A DNA stretch of 39,818 nt from Stanieria sp964562685 (GTDB lineage: Bacteria > Cyanobacteriota > Cyanobacteriia > Cyanobacteriales > Xenococcaceae). Shown in pieces: positions 8,581 through 17,014 of the stretch (within the stretch, counting starts at the first letter, position 1; each line of letters starts with the position of its first letter). The stretch is from positions 1 to 39,818 of the forward strand of contig CAZLUP010000042.1 in NCBI GenBank assembly GCA_964562685.1. Reading direction: 5' to 3'. Made by a program: the position numbers and the translations under genes. The notes under the pieces were generated by a model. The model had not been told where the DNA came from, ran no database searches, and was given only the letters and a program-made list of their open reading frames with translations.

Positions 8581-10116
8581 TCAATCTAATAATTGATACT
8601 GTTCTTGGAGGGTTAATAATTTATTCAGAGCTTCCTTTGAATTACTAGCTAAATTAGCAAACTCTACAAATCTATTTAACTCTTTACGTAATAAATTTCT
8701 TTCTACTTCCCAAGTATTGCGGTCTAAATCTGGAGGCATCACAATCATATCAAATAAAGTTGCTTGTTTTTTACCTGGATGAGGGCGTAAAATTCTACCG
8801 CGACGTTGAATAAATTGACGGGGATTTGTAGTACTAGCTAAAATTACTGCTGTTTGAATTGCGGGAATATCTACTCCTTCATCTAAACAGCGAATAGCAA
8901 CTAAACCTTGTAATTCTCCTCGTTCAAATTGTTTTCTTAATTGTTCTCTAATTTCTAAGGAAGTTTCGTTAGTATAAGTATTAACTCGATAACCTAATTC
9001 TTTACCTAAAATACGAGTAACTGCTTCAATTTGACGACAATAAGCGAGATGATAATTATCAACATAACCATCACCACAATAAAACAAAGTATGACTAGTG
9101 TTTAATCTAGTTTCCATTAATTCTTTTAAAGCTGATAACTTATTTTCTGCTGCACCAATTAAACGCGATCGCTTTGTTAATAAGGAAGTTAAAGTTTCAT
9201 TTTCCCAGCTTTGGTTTTTATGTAAAACCCAACCAATTTTTTGCGTAAGTTTGGCATAATTAATTGCTTCTTCTGGAGTTAATTCAACTAAAACGGGATA
9301 ATAAAGATAAGGAACTAATGCACCCTGTTTAATTGCATCAGCTAAACTAAATTCTGGAGAAATAATTTCGCCAAAATAATTAAAAACTGCTTCAGTCCCA
9401 TCATCATCAAAATATCTTTCTGGGGTAGCAGATAAAGCCAGACGTAATCCAATTTTACGAGGTAAACTTGCTGCGGAATGAATTGAGCCTAAATTATGTG
9501 CTTCATCACCGACGATTAAAGTTTTGGCAGGAAAAAATTTTAACTGAGATTGAAAACTATCGCTAATTAAAGTTGAATTAGTGGTAATAATGGTTAAAAA
9601 ATTTTGATTACCAGCACGAATATTATAGAGTTGATTAGCTAATTCTCTTTCCCAATCATCAACTCGATTCATCGCTAAGATTGGTTGTAAATTAAACTTT
9701 TGGCATTCTCTTTGCCATTGGATTACTAAATGACGAAAAGGACAAACGATTAATAAAACTTGTAAACCAATTTTGTGATAAAGTTCGGTTGCGATCGCTA
9801 AAGCAATGATAGTTTTACCACTACCAGTTGCCATTTTTAATGTACCTCTACCTTTATTTCTAAACCAATTAACGACAGCTTCTTGTTGATAATTTCTTAA
9901 CTGAATTGAAGTTGGGATGACGGGTATTCCAACAGGTTGATATTGATAACTACTACCAGATTCAGCAACTCGATTGAATCGAAATTTCTTCTCGTATTCA
10001 GCAGCTAATTTTTCCCAATTAATCGTAGCCAAAAAACTATCATCATATTCGTGTTTATCTGTATTCATCTCTAGACTAATACGATCAAAAATATTTTGAT
10101 TACTCGCCAACAACAC
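8581..10116 (-). CDS. SF2 DEAH-box helicase, similar to DNA-phosphorothioation-linked restriction helicases
   Basis: A 511-residue SSL2/XPB-type superfamily 2 helicase. A Q-type region LRNYQQEAVVNWF (73-85) is followed by GRGTLKMATGSGKT (Walker A 97-102), DEAH (204-207), SATPERYF (229-236) and QRRGRILR (437-444) with the RecA-2 residues CLDEGVDIP before it. The compact build and the GRGTLKMATGSGKT wording resemble the 'DNA phosphorothioation system restriction enzyme' family (TIGR04095 type), which is tied to dnd modification genes. No dnd genes are in this window, so the assignment is tentative. GTG at 10116 is the preferred start because AAGGGA lies about six bases upstream. It is followed by the ATPase and DUF4276 genes and may share their transcript. 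Confidence 0.8.
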   Translation of the reverse strand: MLLASNQNIFDRISLEMNTDKHEYDDSFLATINWEKLAAEYEKKFRFNRVAESGSSYQYQPVGIPVIPTSIQLRNYQQEAVVNWFRNKGRGTLKMATGSGKTIIALAIATELYHKIGLQVLLIVCPFRHLVIQWQRECQKFNLQPILAMNRVDDWERELANQLYNIRAGNQNFLTIITTNSTLISDSFQSQLKFFPAKTLIVGDEAHNLGSIHSAASLPRKIGLRLALSATPERYFDDDGTEAVFNYFGEIISPEFSLADAIKQGALVPYLYYPVLVELTPEEAINYAKLTQKIGWVLHKNQSWENETLTSLLTKRSRLIGAAENKLSALKELMETRLNTSHTLFYCGDGYVDNYHLAYCRQIEAVTRILGKELGYRVNTYTNETSLEIREQLRKQFERGELQGLVAIRCLDEGVDIPAIQTAVILASTTNPRQFIQRRGRILRPHPGKKQATLFDMIVMPPDLDRNTWEVERNLLRKELNRFVEFANLASNSKEALNKLLTLQEQYQLLD

Positions 10117-10164
10117 AATTTTCCCTTACTCTACTATTGAGGCATAAACGTAGAGACAAAGCGC

Positions 10165-11181
10165 ATGACGAATAGCACAAATATATATGATATTGCGATC
10201 ATCGGTGCTGGTTTAGCAGGATTAACTTGCGCACAACACTTACAGCAACAAAGATATCAAGTAATTGTTTTAGATAAATCCCGTGGCGTAGGTGGTAGAG
10301 TTGCGACAAGAAGAATTAATAACACCTGTGTCGATCATGGTTTATCTTTTTTACAAATCCAAGGCAAACAAACTGAAGAATTAATTCAACAACTAACACA
10401 GGCAAAAATTCTTCAACTCTGGGATGGAAAAATTTATCAACTCGACTCCCAAAACAATCTTCAACCAACTCCTCCAGTTAAACATTATATTGTACCCGAA
10501 GGCATAAATGCGATCGCAAAATATTTAGCTAGAGATTTAGAAATTAAAAAACAGTTTCAAGTTACTGCGATTAAACCAATCGAAAACATTTGGCAAATCT
10601 TAACTGAATCTAACGATCAGATTAAAGCTAAAGCTATTGTAATGGCAATACCTGCACCCCAAGCTTTACCTATTTTAGAATCTCAAGTACCAACCAAGTT
10701 AATTAATCAATTACGTCAGGTACAATTCTATCCTTGCATTACCGTGATGGCAGGATACGATTCTCAGTATTTATCAGATTTACCTTCCTGGCAAGGAGTA
10801 AGAATTAATAATCAAACAGATTTGATTTGGATTGCTTTAGATAGTAGTAAAAGAGATACTGCTACTCAACCTGTCTTTGTCTTCCATAGTACTGCCGAAT
10901 TTACTCAAAAATATTTAGATGCTACCGACTTACAACCAGCAGGAAAACAATTATTACAGCAAGCTGCTTCTGTATTATTACCTTGGTTAGATTCTCCTCA
11001 ATGGTTACAAGTGCATCGTTGGCGTTATTCTATTCCTAGCTATTCTTTATCTTCACCCTGTTTATCAACCACCCAACCTTTACCTTTAGTTTGTTGTGGT
11101 GACTGGTGTAACGGCAATGGAGTTGAAGATGCCTTAATTTCTGGTGTAGCTAGTGCAGCTAAAATTAGTGGATTAATTTAA
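10165..11181 (+). CDS. FAD-dependent amine-oxidase-type oxidoreductase (renalase-like)
   Basis: A 338-residue flavoprotein. YDIAIIGAGLAGLTCAQHLQQQRYQVIVLDKSRGVGGRVATRR (8-50) contains the dinucleotide-binding GxGxxG, the acidic end of the second strand and the GGR-ATRR motif of the monoamine oxidase/renalase group. DHGLSFLQI (about 57-65) and the C-terminal CCGDWCNGNGVEDALISGVASA (about 311-332), which closes the FAD site, match small cyanobacterial renalase-like proteins. No signal peptide is seen. The start codon is 48 bases from the divergently read helicase gene. Substrate is unknown; renalases oxidise abnormal NAD(P)H isomers, which is only a suggestion here. Confidence 0.88.
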   Translation: MTNSTNIYDIAIIGAGLAGLTCAQHLQQQRYQVIVLDKSRGVGGRVATRRINNTCVDHGLSFLQIQGKQTEELIQQLTQAKILQLWDGKIYQLDSQNNLQPTPPVKHYIVPEGINAIAKYLARDLEIKKQFQVTAIKPIENIWQILTESNDQIKAKAIVMAIPAPQALPILESQVPTKLINQLRQVQFYPCITVMAGYDSQYLSDLPSWQGVRINNQTDLIWIALDSSKRDTATQPVFVFHSTAEFTQKYLDATDLQPAGKQLLQQAASVLLPWLDSPQWLQVHRWRYSIPSYSLSSPCLSTTQPLPLVCCGDWCNGNGVEDALISGVASAAKISGLI

Positions 11182-11975
11182 GATCATTCTCAACGCTAAT
11201 CGATTTTTCAGCAATTGAAGCGATTAAACAAACCTTATCAGCAATTCGTTATCCCCTAGCAATTAGTTGTAGTGCGATCACGAAGTGCCTCGCCTCTGGC
11301 GAGATCCCAGGTGCTTTAACTGGATCTTATCTCACATTGTTGATAGTTGATTGTTTGTCCACAGCCTATAGCAGATAAACCTTTTTACTTTCTGATAACT
11401 GGTGTCCTTGCCAATATTTAGAAACGCTATAGTAATGAGGCAGACGGCAGATAATACGAAAGTTTCAGTTTTTTTCTAATCAAAAAAATTTCGGTATCTA
11501 TTTAGGATAAATTAAATTGCGACAATCCTTAGTTGAAGAGACAGGCTCGATTGCACACACCTTTTCCATTATTTATATAATAGCAGATTAATTTGTAAAA
11601 TTATCAAATTATTTTGGCAATTTTTACAATTAACTGTTTGAGCTAATTGATCTAAAGTTCAAAGTTGACAACAAGCTTTATAAATGATGAATAGTTCTAC
11701 TAACTAAAAAAAACAGTAAGCTAAGATTTCAAATTAATTTAAATTATTTATTTTAGTCGTTACTAAATTTTTGGAATCAATGTTTATATTTAATTTCTTT
11801 TAAAGCTTTATTTAAACTTAACTGATTAATCAGTAATTTTTACCAAATCAAATTGACAAAAATTTAATAGCTTTTTTTATAAATTATTGCTTTCATCTCA
11901 TGTTATTTATCTTAAAAAATTGGGAATTATTTAATTAAAGTTAAATATTTAAATTCATCAGATTAATCAGAAAAT
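11182..11975. other. 794-base gap without a recognisable gene
   Basis: No convincing coding frame on either strand. It holds a perfect small hairpin, CTCGCC (11289-11294) / GGCGAG (11298-11303), in a GC-richer patch related to the dispersed repeat near 4387. A short doublet GGCAGAC/GGCAGAT lies near 11440. The second half (from about 11560) is extremely AT-rich and may hold the promoter of the downstream secreted protein, though no clear -10/-35 pair stands out. Confidence 0.5.
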
Positions 11976-12362
11976 ATGAAGAAAAAATTAATGTTTGGTA
12001 CTGCCTTCATAGCCACTTGGTTAGGCATAATGATTCCAAATGCCTTAGCTAGTCATTGTTCTATTGGTCAAAAAGGAGAAGTTCTCTGGAAAGGAAGTTG
12101 GTACCCAGCACAAGTTTTAGATGTAGATGGAGAATATTGCTATATCACTTATGATGGTTATGATAGTTCTTGGAATGAATGGGTTGAACCACAACGTTTT
12201 CGAGAAGCTTATCGAGTAGGTGATTCAGTTAAGATTTATTGGCAAGGTCAATGGTATCCAGGACAAATTTTAGCGATTAGTGGCAATAGTTATCAAATTA
12301 CTTATTATGGTTACGATAGTTCTTGGAATGAATGGGTTGATTCTGCAAGACTTAGCCGTTAA
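11976..12362 (+). CDS. Secreted protein with two tandem Tudor-knot/agenet-like repeats
   Basis: A 128-residue protein with an N-terminal signal peptide: KKK, a hydrophobic core and ALA at 23-25, with likely cleavage after residue 25. The mature part is almost entirely two copies of one motif (about 33-76 and 83-128): W-x-G-x-WYPA/G-Q-V/I-L, then YxITYxGYDSSWNEWV. This spacing of aromatic residues is that of the Tudor-knot/agenet fold, which in eukaryotes binds methylated peptides or nucleic acid. In an exported bacterial protein the ligand is unknown. The DNA of the two copies is nearly identical over 32 bases. A likely terminator follows at 12413-12440, so it is probably monocistronic. Confidence 0.75.
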   Translation: MKKKLMFGTAFIATWLGIMIPNALASHCSIGQKGEVLWKGSWYPAQVLDVDGEYCYITYDGYDSSWNEWVEPQRFREAYRVGDSVKIYWQGQWYPGQILAISGNSYQITYYGYDSSWNEWVDSARLSR

Positions 12363-12412
12363 TTCAAATCAATAGCCTTCAAAAAAAGTGTTTGAATAAA
12401 TCTTTTCTTAAC

Positions 12413-12440
12413 AAGCGATCGCTCTATGAGGATCGCTTTT
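12413..12440 (+). terminator. Terminator-like hairpin built on a HIP1 site
   Basis: AAGCGATC (12413-12420) pairs with GATCGCTT (12431-12438), loop of ten bases, followed by TTAATTT. It lies 50 bases after the stop of the Tudor-knot-like gene. The T run is weak, so this is a moderate call. Confidence 0.5.
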
Positions 12441-12578
12441 AATTTAACTAGATAAACTTAAAAATAAGTAAATTGAATATCATAGTCACAGATACAATCA
12501 AAAAAAATTGAATCTTTTATTCCCAAATCTTCAAAATTGATCGGGTAAAATCCTGTAATGGTTTCTTTAGCTGTAATT

Positions 12579-14447
12579 ATGACCGAATTTGTTCTCGACG
12601 TTCGTAATCTCCAAGTAACATTTTTTACTGAAAACAAGCCTGTTTTAGCAATAGACCAAATTAATTTTCAACTCAAACAAGGTGAAAAATTAGGAATTGT
12701 CGGCGAGTCGGGTTCTGGTAAATCAGTTACTTCTTTGGCAATTATGGGTTTAATTCCCACGCCTGGAAAAATTACGGGGGGAGAAATTTGGTTTCATTCC
12801 GAATCAGCTAATCAACCAATTAATCTTTTAGCACTTACCCCAGAAGAAAGAAGAAAATATCGTGGTGGAGAAATTGCCATGATTTTTCAAGAACCGATGA
12901 GTGCGCTAAATCCTGTTTTAACCATCGGTTTTCAAATTGAAGAAGCTATTTTATTACATCAAAACGTTGCCAAGACAGAAGCTAGAAGAAAAGCTATTTC
13001 ACTACTGCAAGAAGTTCAATTAATTCCTAGCGATCAAAAACTCAGAGAACAGTATTTAAACGAAAATAAAGCAACTGTTGCTGGTGACAGAGAGATTAAT
13101 CAATACATCAACCAATATAAACAAAACATTCTCAAGCGTTACCCACACGAACTTTCAGGGGGACAATTACAAAGGGTAACCATTGCAATGGCAATTTCTT
13201 GTAATCCTACAGTTTTAATTGCTGACGAACCGACTACTGCTTTAGATGTTACTGTTCAAGCAACCATCTTAGATTTGTTGCGCCAACTGTGTAGTCAGAG
13301 AGGAATGTCATTAATCTTTATCACTCATGACTTGGGAGTAATTGCTGAATTAGTTGATCGCGTAGCAGTGATGTATCGAGGTAAAATTGTTGAATCAGGA
13401 GAAATTAGAAAAATTTTTACTCATCCTCAACATCCTTATACCAAAGGTTTACTCGCTTGTCGTCCGCCTCTAGATCGACAATTGAGTTATTTACCCACAG
13501 TCAGTGATTTTATGTCAGTAGAAACTGATAGTAATGGAGAATTAATCATTCGAGAAAAAGAAACTGAAGCATTTAATCTCACAGAAATTGTCAAACCAGA
13601 AATCAAACAAGCCAGATTTAACGAATTATCCAATCATACTCCTTTCCTATCAATCAAAAATCTTCATGTTGGTTTTCCTGTAAAAGGAATGTTTGGCGGA
13701 ACCAAAAAATATTTTATGGCAGTTAATAATGTTTCTTTTGATGTCTATCCAGGAGAAACTTTAGGTTTAGTCGGTGAGTCTGGTTGCGGTAAATCGACTT
13801 TAGCTAGAACTTTATTACGACTAACTCCTTCCTTACAAGGAGAAATCTGGTTTAGAAGAGAAAATATCGCCAAATGGAAAGTAAATGACAGAAAATTGCG
13901 AGCTTTTCGCCGAGAAGTTCAAATTGTCTTTCAAAACCCCTATAATTCTCTTAATCCTCGCCTAACTATCGGAAAAGCGGTCGCAGAACCGCTAATCGTT
14001 CACAACTTGGGAGGAAATGCTAAAAAACGTCGAGAAAAAGTAGCCTATCTTTTAGAAAGGGTTGGTTTAAATCCTGACTGGATGAATCGTTATCCTCACG
14101 AGTTTTCTGGCGGACAAAGACAGAGAATCTGTATTGCTCGTGCCTTGATCTTACAACCCCAGTTTATTATCTGCGATGAATCAGTTTCTGCTTTAGATGT
14201 TTCCGTACAAGCACAAGTGTTAAACCTCCTGAAAAAACTACAACAGGAAGATAACTTAACTTATATTTTCATCTCCCACGATCTAAGCGTAGTTAAATTC
14301 ATGAGCGATCGCATTATGGTGATGAATAAAGGTAAAATAGAAGAAATTAATGCTGCCGAACAAGTTTATTATCATCCTCAAAGCGAATACACTCGCAAAT
14401 TAATTGCCTCAATTCCTCAAGGCAGGTTGTCTGAAGTAGGGGAGTAA
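12579..14447 (+). CDS. Fused dipeptide/oligopeptide-type ABC transporter ATPase (DppD-DppF/GsiA/YejF-like)
   Basis: Two complete ABC ATPase domains in one chain of 622 residues from the ATG at 12579; an ATG at 12558 would add seven residues. The first domain has Walker A GESGSGKS (42-49), the signature LSGGQ (192-196) and IADEPTTALDVTVQ. The second has GESGCGKS (399-406), FSGGQRQR and ICDESVSALDVSVQ. The HPYTKGLL segment after the first domain is typical of oligopeptide transporters. Such fusions energise uptake of peptides, glutathione or related solutes across the inner membrane. No permease or binding-protein gene is adjacent, which is common in cyanobacteria where these parts are scattered. 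The Walker B in domain 2 ends DES rather than DEP, a conservative change. Confidence 0.92.
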   Translation: MTEFVLDVRNLQVTFFTENKPVLAIDQINFQLKQGEKLGIVGESGSGKSVTSLAIMGLIPTPGKITGGEIWFHSESANQPINLLALTPEERRKYRGGEIAMIFQEPMSALNPVLTIGFQIEEAILLHQNVAKTEARRKAISLLQEVQLIPSDQKLREQYLNENKATVAGDREINQYINQYKQNILKRYPHELSGGQLQRVTIAMAISCNPTVLIADEPTTALDVTVQATILDLLRQLCSQRGMSLIFITHDLGVIAELVDRVAVMYRGKIVESGEIRKIFTHPQHPYTKGLLACRPPLDRQLSYLPTVSDFMSVETDSNGELIIREKETEAFNLTEIVKPEIKQARFNELSNHTPFLSIKNLHVGFPVKGMFGGTKKYFMAVNNVSFDVYPGETLGLVGESGCGKSTLARTLLRLTPSLQGEIWFRRENIAKWKVNDRKLRAFRREVQIVFQNPYNSLNPRLTIGKAVAEPLIVHNLGGNAKKRREKVAYLLERVGLNPDWMNRYPHEFSGGQRQRICIARALILQPQFIICDESVSALDVSVQAQVLNLLKKLQQEDNLTYIFISHDLSVVKFMSDRIMVMNKGKIEEINAAEQVYYHPQSEYTRKLIASIPQGRLSEVGE

Positions 14448-14766
14448 AGCAAGTAGAAGTGTAACATTCTATGTATCTATAGATAACTGAAATAGTCTCT
14501 TTCGAGCAAAAAACTAGATGCTTATCAACTATTTATGACAGAATACTGTTAATAACACGTAGTTGAACTTTTAATCGAGTATTTTTAATACTGCCTACCC
14601 ACAATTCCTCACTGGAAAAATAATTTTAAACTTAACATAAGGCTGTACTAACAAATTTTGATGTTAATCTATGTTCAACTTATTGATATAGCCCTTGATT
14701 TACGGGGTTTATGACCCTTCAATTTCCAAGCGTTTTTCTCACCTTAGTTAAGGGGATATTGCTATA
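14448..14766. other. 319-base gap, no gene seen
   Basis: No open frame with a credible start and no strong repeat. The last part contains AAGGGGAT about 11 bases before the GTG start of the J-domain gene, which is its likely ribosome binding site. Nothing else is supported. Confidence 0.45.
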
Positions 14767-15597
14767 GTGAGCCATCATTTAGAGCCGTACTACAAAGTCC
14801 TAGGATTAGAACTAGGAGCATCCCTCGAAGAGATCAACAAAGCTTACAAAACTTTAGCATTTGTTTGGCACCCTGATCGCTTTCCTCAAGAAAATCAAGA
14901 GTTGATTCGTTCAGCAGCGGAAAAGTTAAAAGAAATTAATCACGCTCGCGATTTGTTGCGTTCATTTCATCGTCAAAATTCTCAGCCTTATTCTCAACCA
15001 AAACCCCAATCAAAGGCTTGCAGTCAAACTCACCAGCAACCAAAACCCCAATCAAAAGCTTATTATCACACTTATCAGCAACCTAAATCTCAATCAAAGA
15101 CTTATAATCAGACTCAGCAGCAATCAAAACAGTCTTATTCTTATAATCCACGCGCTTATTCTAGTTATTCTACTAAGAAAGAAAATGTTCGTTCTCAATC
15201 CGATTCAGTTAATTCATACTACAGACCGTATTATCAAGATCTAAAAGGAGTGGATCTGAGTCGAGCTAATTTGAAAGAAAAAGACTTTTCTGGCAGAAAT
15301 TTAAGTGGTGCTAATCTCCAAGGTGCCGACTTGAGCGATAGCTTTTTACATAAAGTTAATTTAGAGGAAGCCAACTTACAAGGAGCAAATCTTTTCCGAG
15401 CTAATTTATTAAAAGCTAATTTGAGAAAAGCGAATTTACGAGACACCAATTTAATTGGTGCAGACTTTAGTGGCGCAGACTTGAGTGGTGCGGATTTGAC
15501 TGGTGCCAAAATGGGAAGTGGTCAGAAAATTATGGTGAAATTAACTGGAACTATTCTGAAAGGGACAATTTTTCCTGATGGCTCGATTCATTTTTAA
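14767..15597 (+). CDS. J-domain protein with C-terminal pentapeptide repeats
   Basis: A 276-residue two-domain protein starting at GTG 14767, with AAGGGGAT upstream. Residues about 7-65 form a DnaJ J-domain: YYKVLGLELGASLEEINKAYKTLAFVWHPDRF, with the HPD motif at 35-37 that stimulates Hsp70. Residues about 75-155 are a low-complexity Gln/Lys/Ser/Tyr linker with an internal repeat based on QQPKxQSKxY. From about 158 come pentapeptide repeats of the A(D/N)LxG type (VDLSRANLKEKDFSGRNL onward), which fold as a right-handed beta-helix, ending in a short cap. It lacks the zinc and C-terminal domains of true DnaJ, so it probably recruits Hsp70 to a specific target. The target is unknown. Confidence 0.88.
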   Translation: MSHHLEPYYKVLGLELGASLEEINKAYKTLAFVWHPDRFPQENQELIRSAAEKLKEINHARDLLRSFHRQNSQPYSQPKPQSKACSQTHQQPKPQSKAYYHTYQQPKSQSKTYNQTQQQSKQSYSYNPRAYSSYSTKKENVRSQSDSVNSYYRPYYQDLKGVDLSRANLKEKDFSGRNLSGANLQGADLSDSFLHKVNLEEANLQGANLFRANLLKANLRKANLRDTNLIGADFSGADLSGADLTGAKMGSGQKIMVKLTGTILKGTIFPDGSIHF

Positions 15598-15600
15598 CAA

Positions 15601-15628
15601 GTTAAAAGTTAAAAGTTAAAAATTAAAA
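15601..15628. repeat. Heptamer tandem repeat (GTTAAAA)
   Basis: Three copies of GTTAAAA (15601-15621) and one ATTAAAA (15622-15628), immediately after the stop of the J-domain gene. Matches the short tandemly repeated heptamers (STRR) known in cyanobacteria. Confidence 0.75.
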
Positions 15629-15707
15629 ATAATATTATTTACTAGGCTGATGTGCATGGAAAACTGTATATTCTTTTCAAGTTTTTACCCTCTGCCTTCT
15701 TAAAGCT

Positions 15708-15737
15708 AAAAAAAATCCCCGTTGATGTTACGGGGAA
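15708..15737 (-). terminator. Rho-independent terminator (minus strand)
   Basis: TCCCCGT (15716-15722) pairs with ACGGGGA (15730-15736), loop TGATGTT. On the minus strand it is followed by eight T (complement of 15708-15715). It lies about 20 bases past the stop of the NDP-sugar gene and is a strong terminator. Confidence 0.85.
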
Positions 15738-15757
15738 AACAGGATTTTATTTAAAGT

Positions 15758-16921
15758 TTAAATTTCTTTTTGCAACAAATCTTTAATTACTTGATGTTCG
15801 GTTAATTCTTGTTCGGGAGGAATTTGACGAGAATCGGTAATCAACCAATCTAAAGCTGCTGCTTGCACATCAATTGCTGCTCCAGTTTTATCAACACAAT
15901 ATCGTCCAAAAACTAGTTTATCTACTAGACGTACTCCTGTACCAAGACGAGAATATTCAAAGATGACACTATTATCTACTGTCGCTCCGCTACAAATCCA
16001 ACAATTAGGACCAATCATAGTCGGACCAATAATGGTTGCTCCATCTTCAATTTTAGTCATGCTACCGATGTAGACAGGCCCTTGAATATTGACTTTATCC
16101 CAGTTAACCGCCACATTTAAACCTGTATAAATACCAGGTAAAACTTCTGTACCAGGAATGGCAACATTTTTAATTTCTCTATTGAGAACCCCACGAATAG
16201 CTTGCCAATAATCAGGAACTTTACCAATATCTACCCACTCAAAATCCATCGATACCGCATAAAAAGGCGCGCCCATTGCTACTAATTTGGGAAATAAATC
16301 GCCACCGATATCGTATTTTTGTTGGGCAGGAATATAGTTAAAAATTTCTGGTTCAAAGATATAAATACCTGTATTAATTTCGGTACTTAATGCTTCTTCT
16401 ACGGAAGGTTTTTCTTGGAAAGATTGAATTTTTCCTTCATCATCAGTAACCACAACTCCATAACTCGATACTTCTTCTTTCGGTACAGATTTAGTTACAA
16501 TTGTTGCGATCGCACCTTTTTCTCTATGCCATTTAACTGCTGTGGTTAAATCTAAATCAATTAGAGCATCACCACAAAGTACAATAAAAGTATCATCAAA
16601 AAAAGTATTAAAATCTTGGATTTTTCTCAGTCCACCAGCAGAACCAAGAGCTTCACCAACTAATTTACCTTCAACAATTCTTCCTTCAAATGAATAACCA
16701 ATATCGACTCCAAAACGTTGACCGTCACGAAAATAGCTTTCAATTTCATTAGCCAAATGGCTAACATTTACCATAATCTGGTCAAAACCATGCTGCCTTA
16801 GTAACTCTAGCAAAAACTCCATGACGGGTTTTTGTAGAATTGGAATCAGGGGCTTAGGAATGGTATATGTGATCGGACGTACGCGAGTGCCTTTACCAGC
16901 AGCCAAAATCATGGCTTTCAT
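15758..16921 (-). CDS. NDP-sugar pyrophosphorylase (mannose-1-phosphate guanylyltransferase-like)
   Basis: A 387-residue nucleotidyltransferase. The start MKAMILAAGKGTRVRPITYTIPKPLIPI is the GxGxRxxPxT activated-nucleotide motif with the PKP-lysine. VLCGDALIDLDL (about 115-126) carries the metal-binding aspartate, FQEKP (about 168-172) and the MDFEWVDIGKVPDYW region (about 224-238) complete the transferase fold. Residues about 258-345 hold hexapeptide-type repeats (VYIGSMTKIEDGATIIGPTMIGPNCWI) forming a left-handed beta-helix. The enzyme makes an NDP-sugar from sugar-1-phosphate and NTP for cell-wall, exopolysaccharide or glycosylation use; GDP-mannose is the usual guess. It starts 93 bases after scpA on the same strand and is followed by a terminator. 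Confidence 0.9.
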   Translation of the reverse strand: MKAMILAAGKGTRVRPITYTIPKPLIPILQKPVMEFLLELLRQHGFDQIMVNVSHLANEIESYFRDGQRFGVDIGYSFEGRIVEGKLVGEALGSAGGLRKIQDFNTFFDDTFIVLCGDALIDLDLTTAVKWHREKGAIATIVTKSVPKEEVSSYGVVVTDDEGKIQSFQEKPSVEEALSTEINTGIYIFEPEIFNYIPAQQKYDIGGDLFPKLVAMGAPFYAVSMDFEWVDIGKVPDYWQAIRGVLNREIKNVAIPGTEVLPGIYTGLNVAVNWDKVNIQGPVYIGSMTKIEDGATIIGPTMIGPNCWICSGATVDNSVIFEYSRLGTGVRLVDKLVFGRYCVDKTGAAIDVQAAALDWLITDSRQIPPEQELTEHQVIKDLLQKEI

Positions 16922-17014
16922 GAAAGCTTCTCCTCAACCAGATGCCGTTAACTATATAAACTATTTAAACTATTCCAGTTTATCAGCAATATTACCTCAA
17001 AGTTAAAGTTTAAC

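Noticed and set aside
15234..15509. Minus-strand frame of 91 codons rich in Lys, Ala and Ser
   Set aside because: Mirror image of the pentapeptide-repeat codons of the J-domain gene; its repeats only reflect that gene.
15601..15640. CRISPR-like array
   Set aside because: The repeated units are seven bases with no spacers; the same holds for 21689-21723. These are tandem heptamers.
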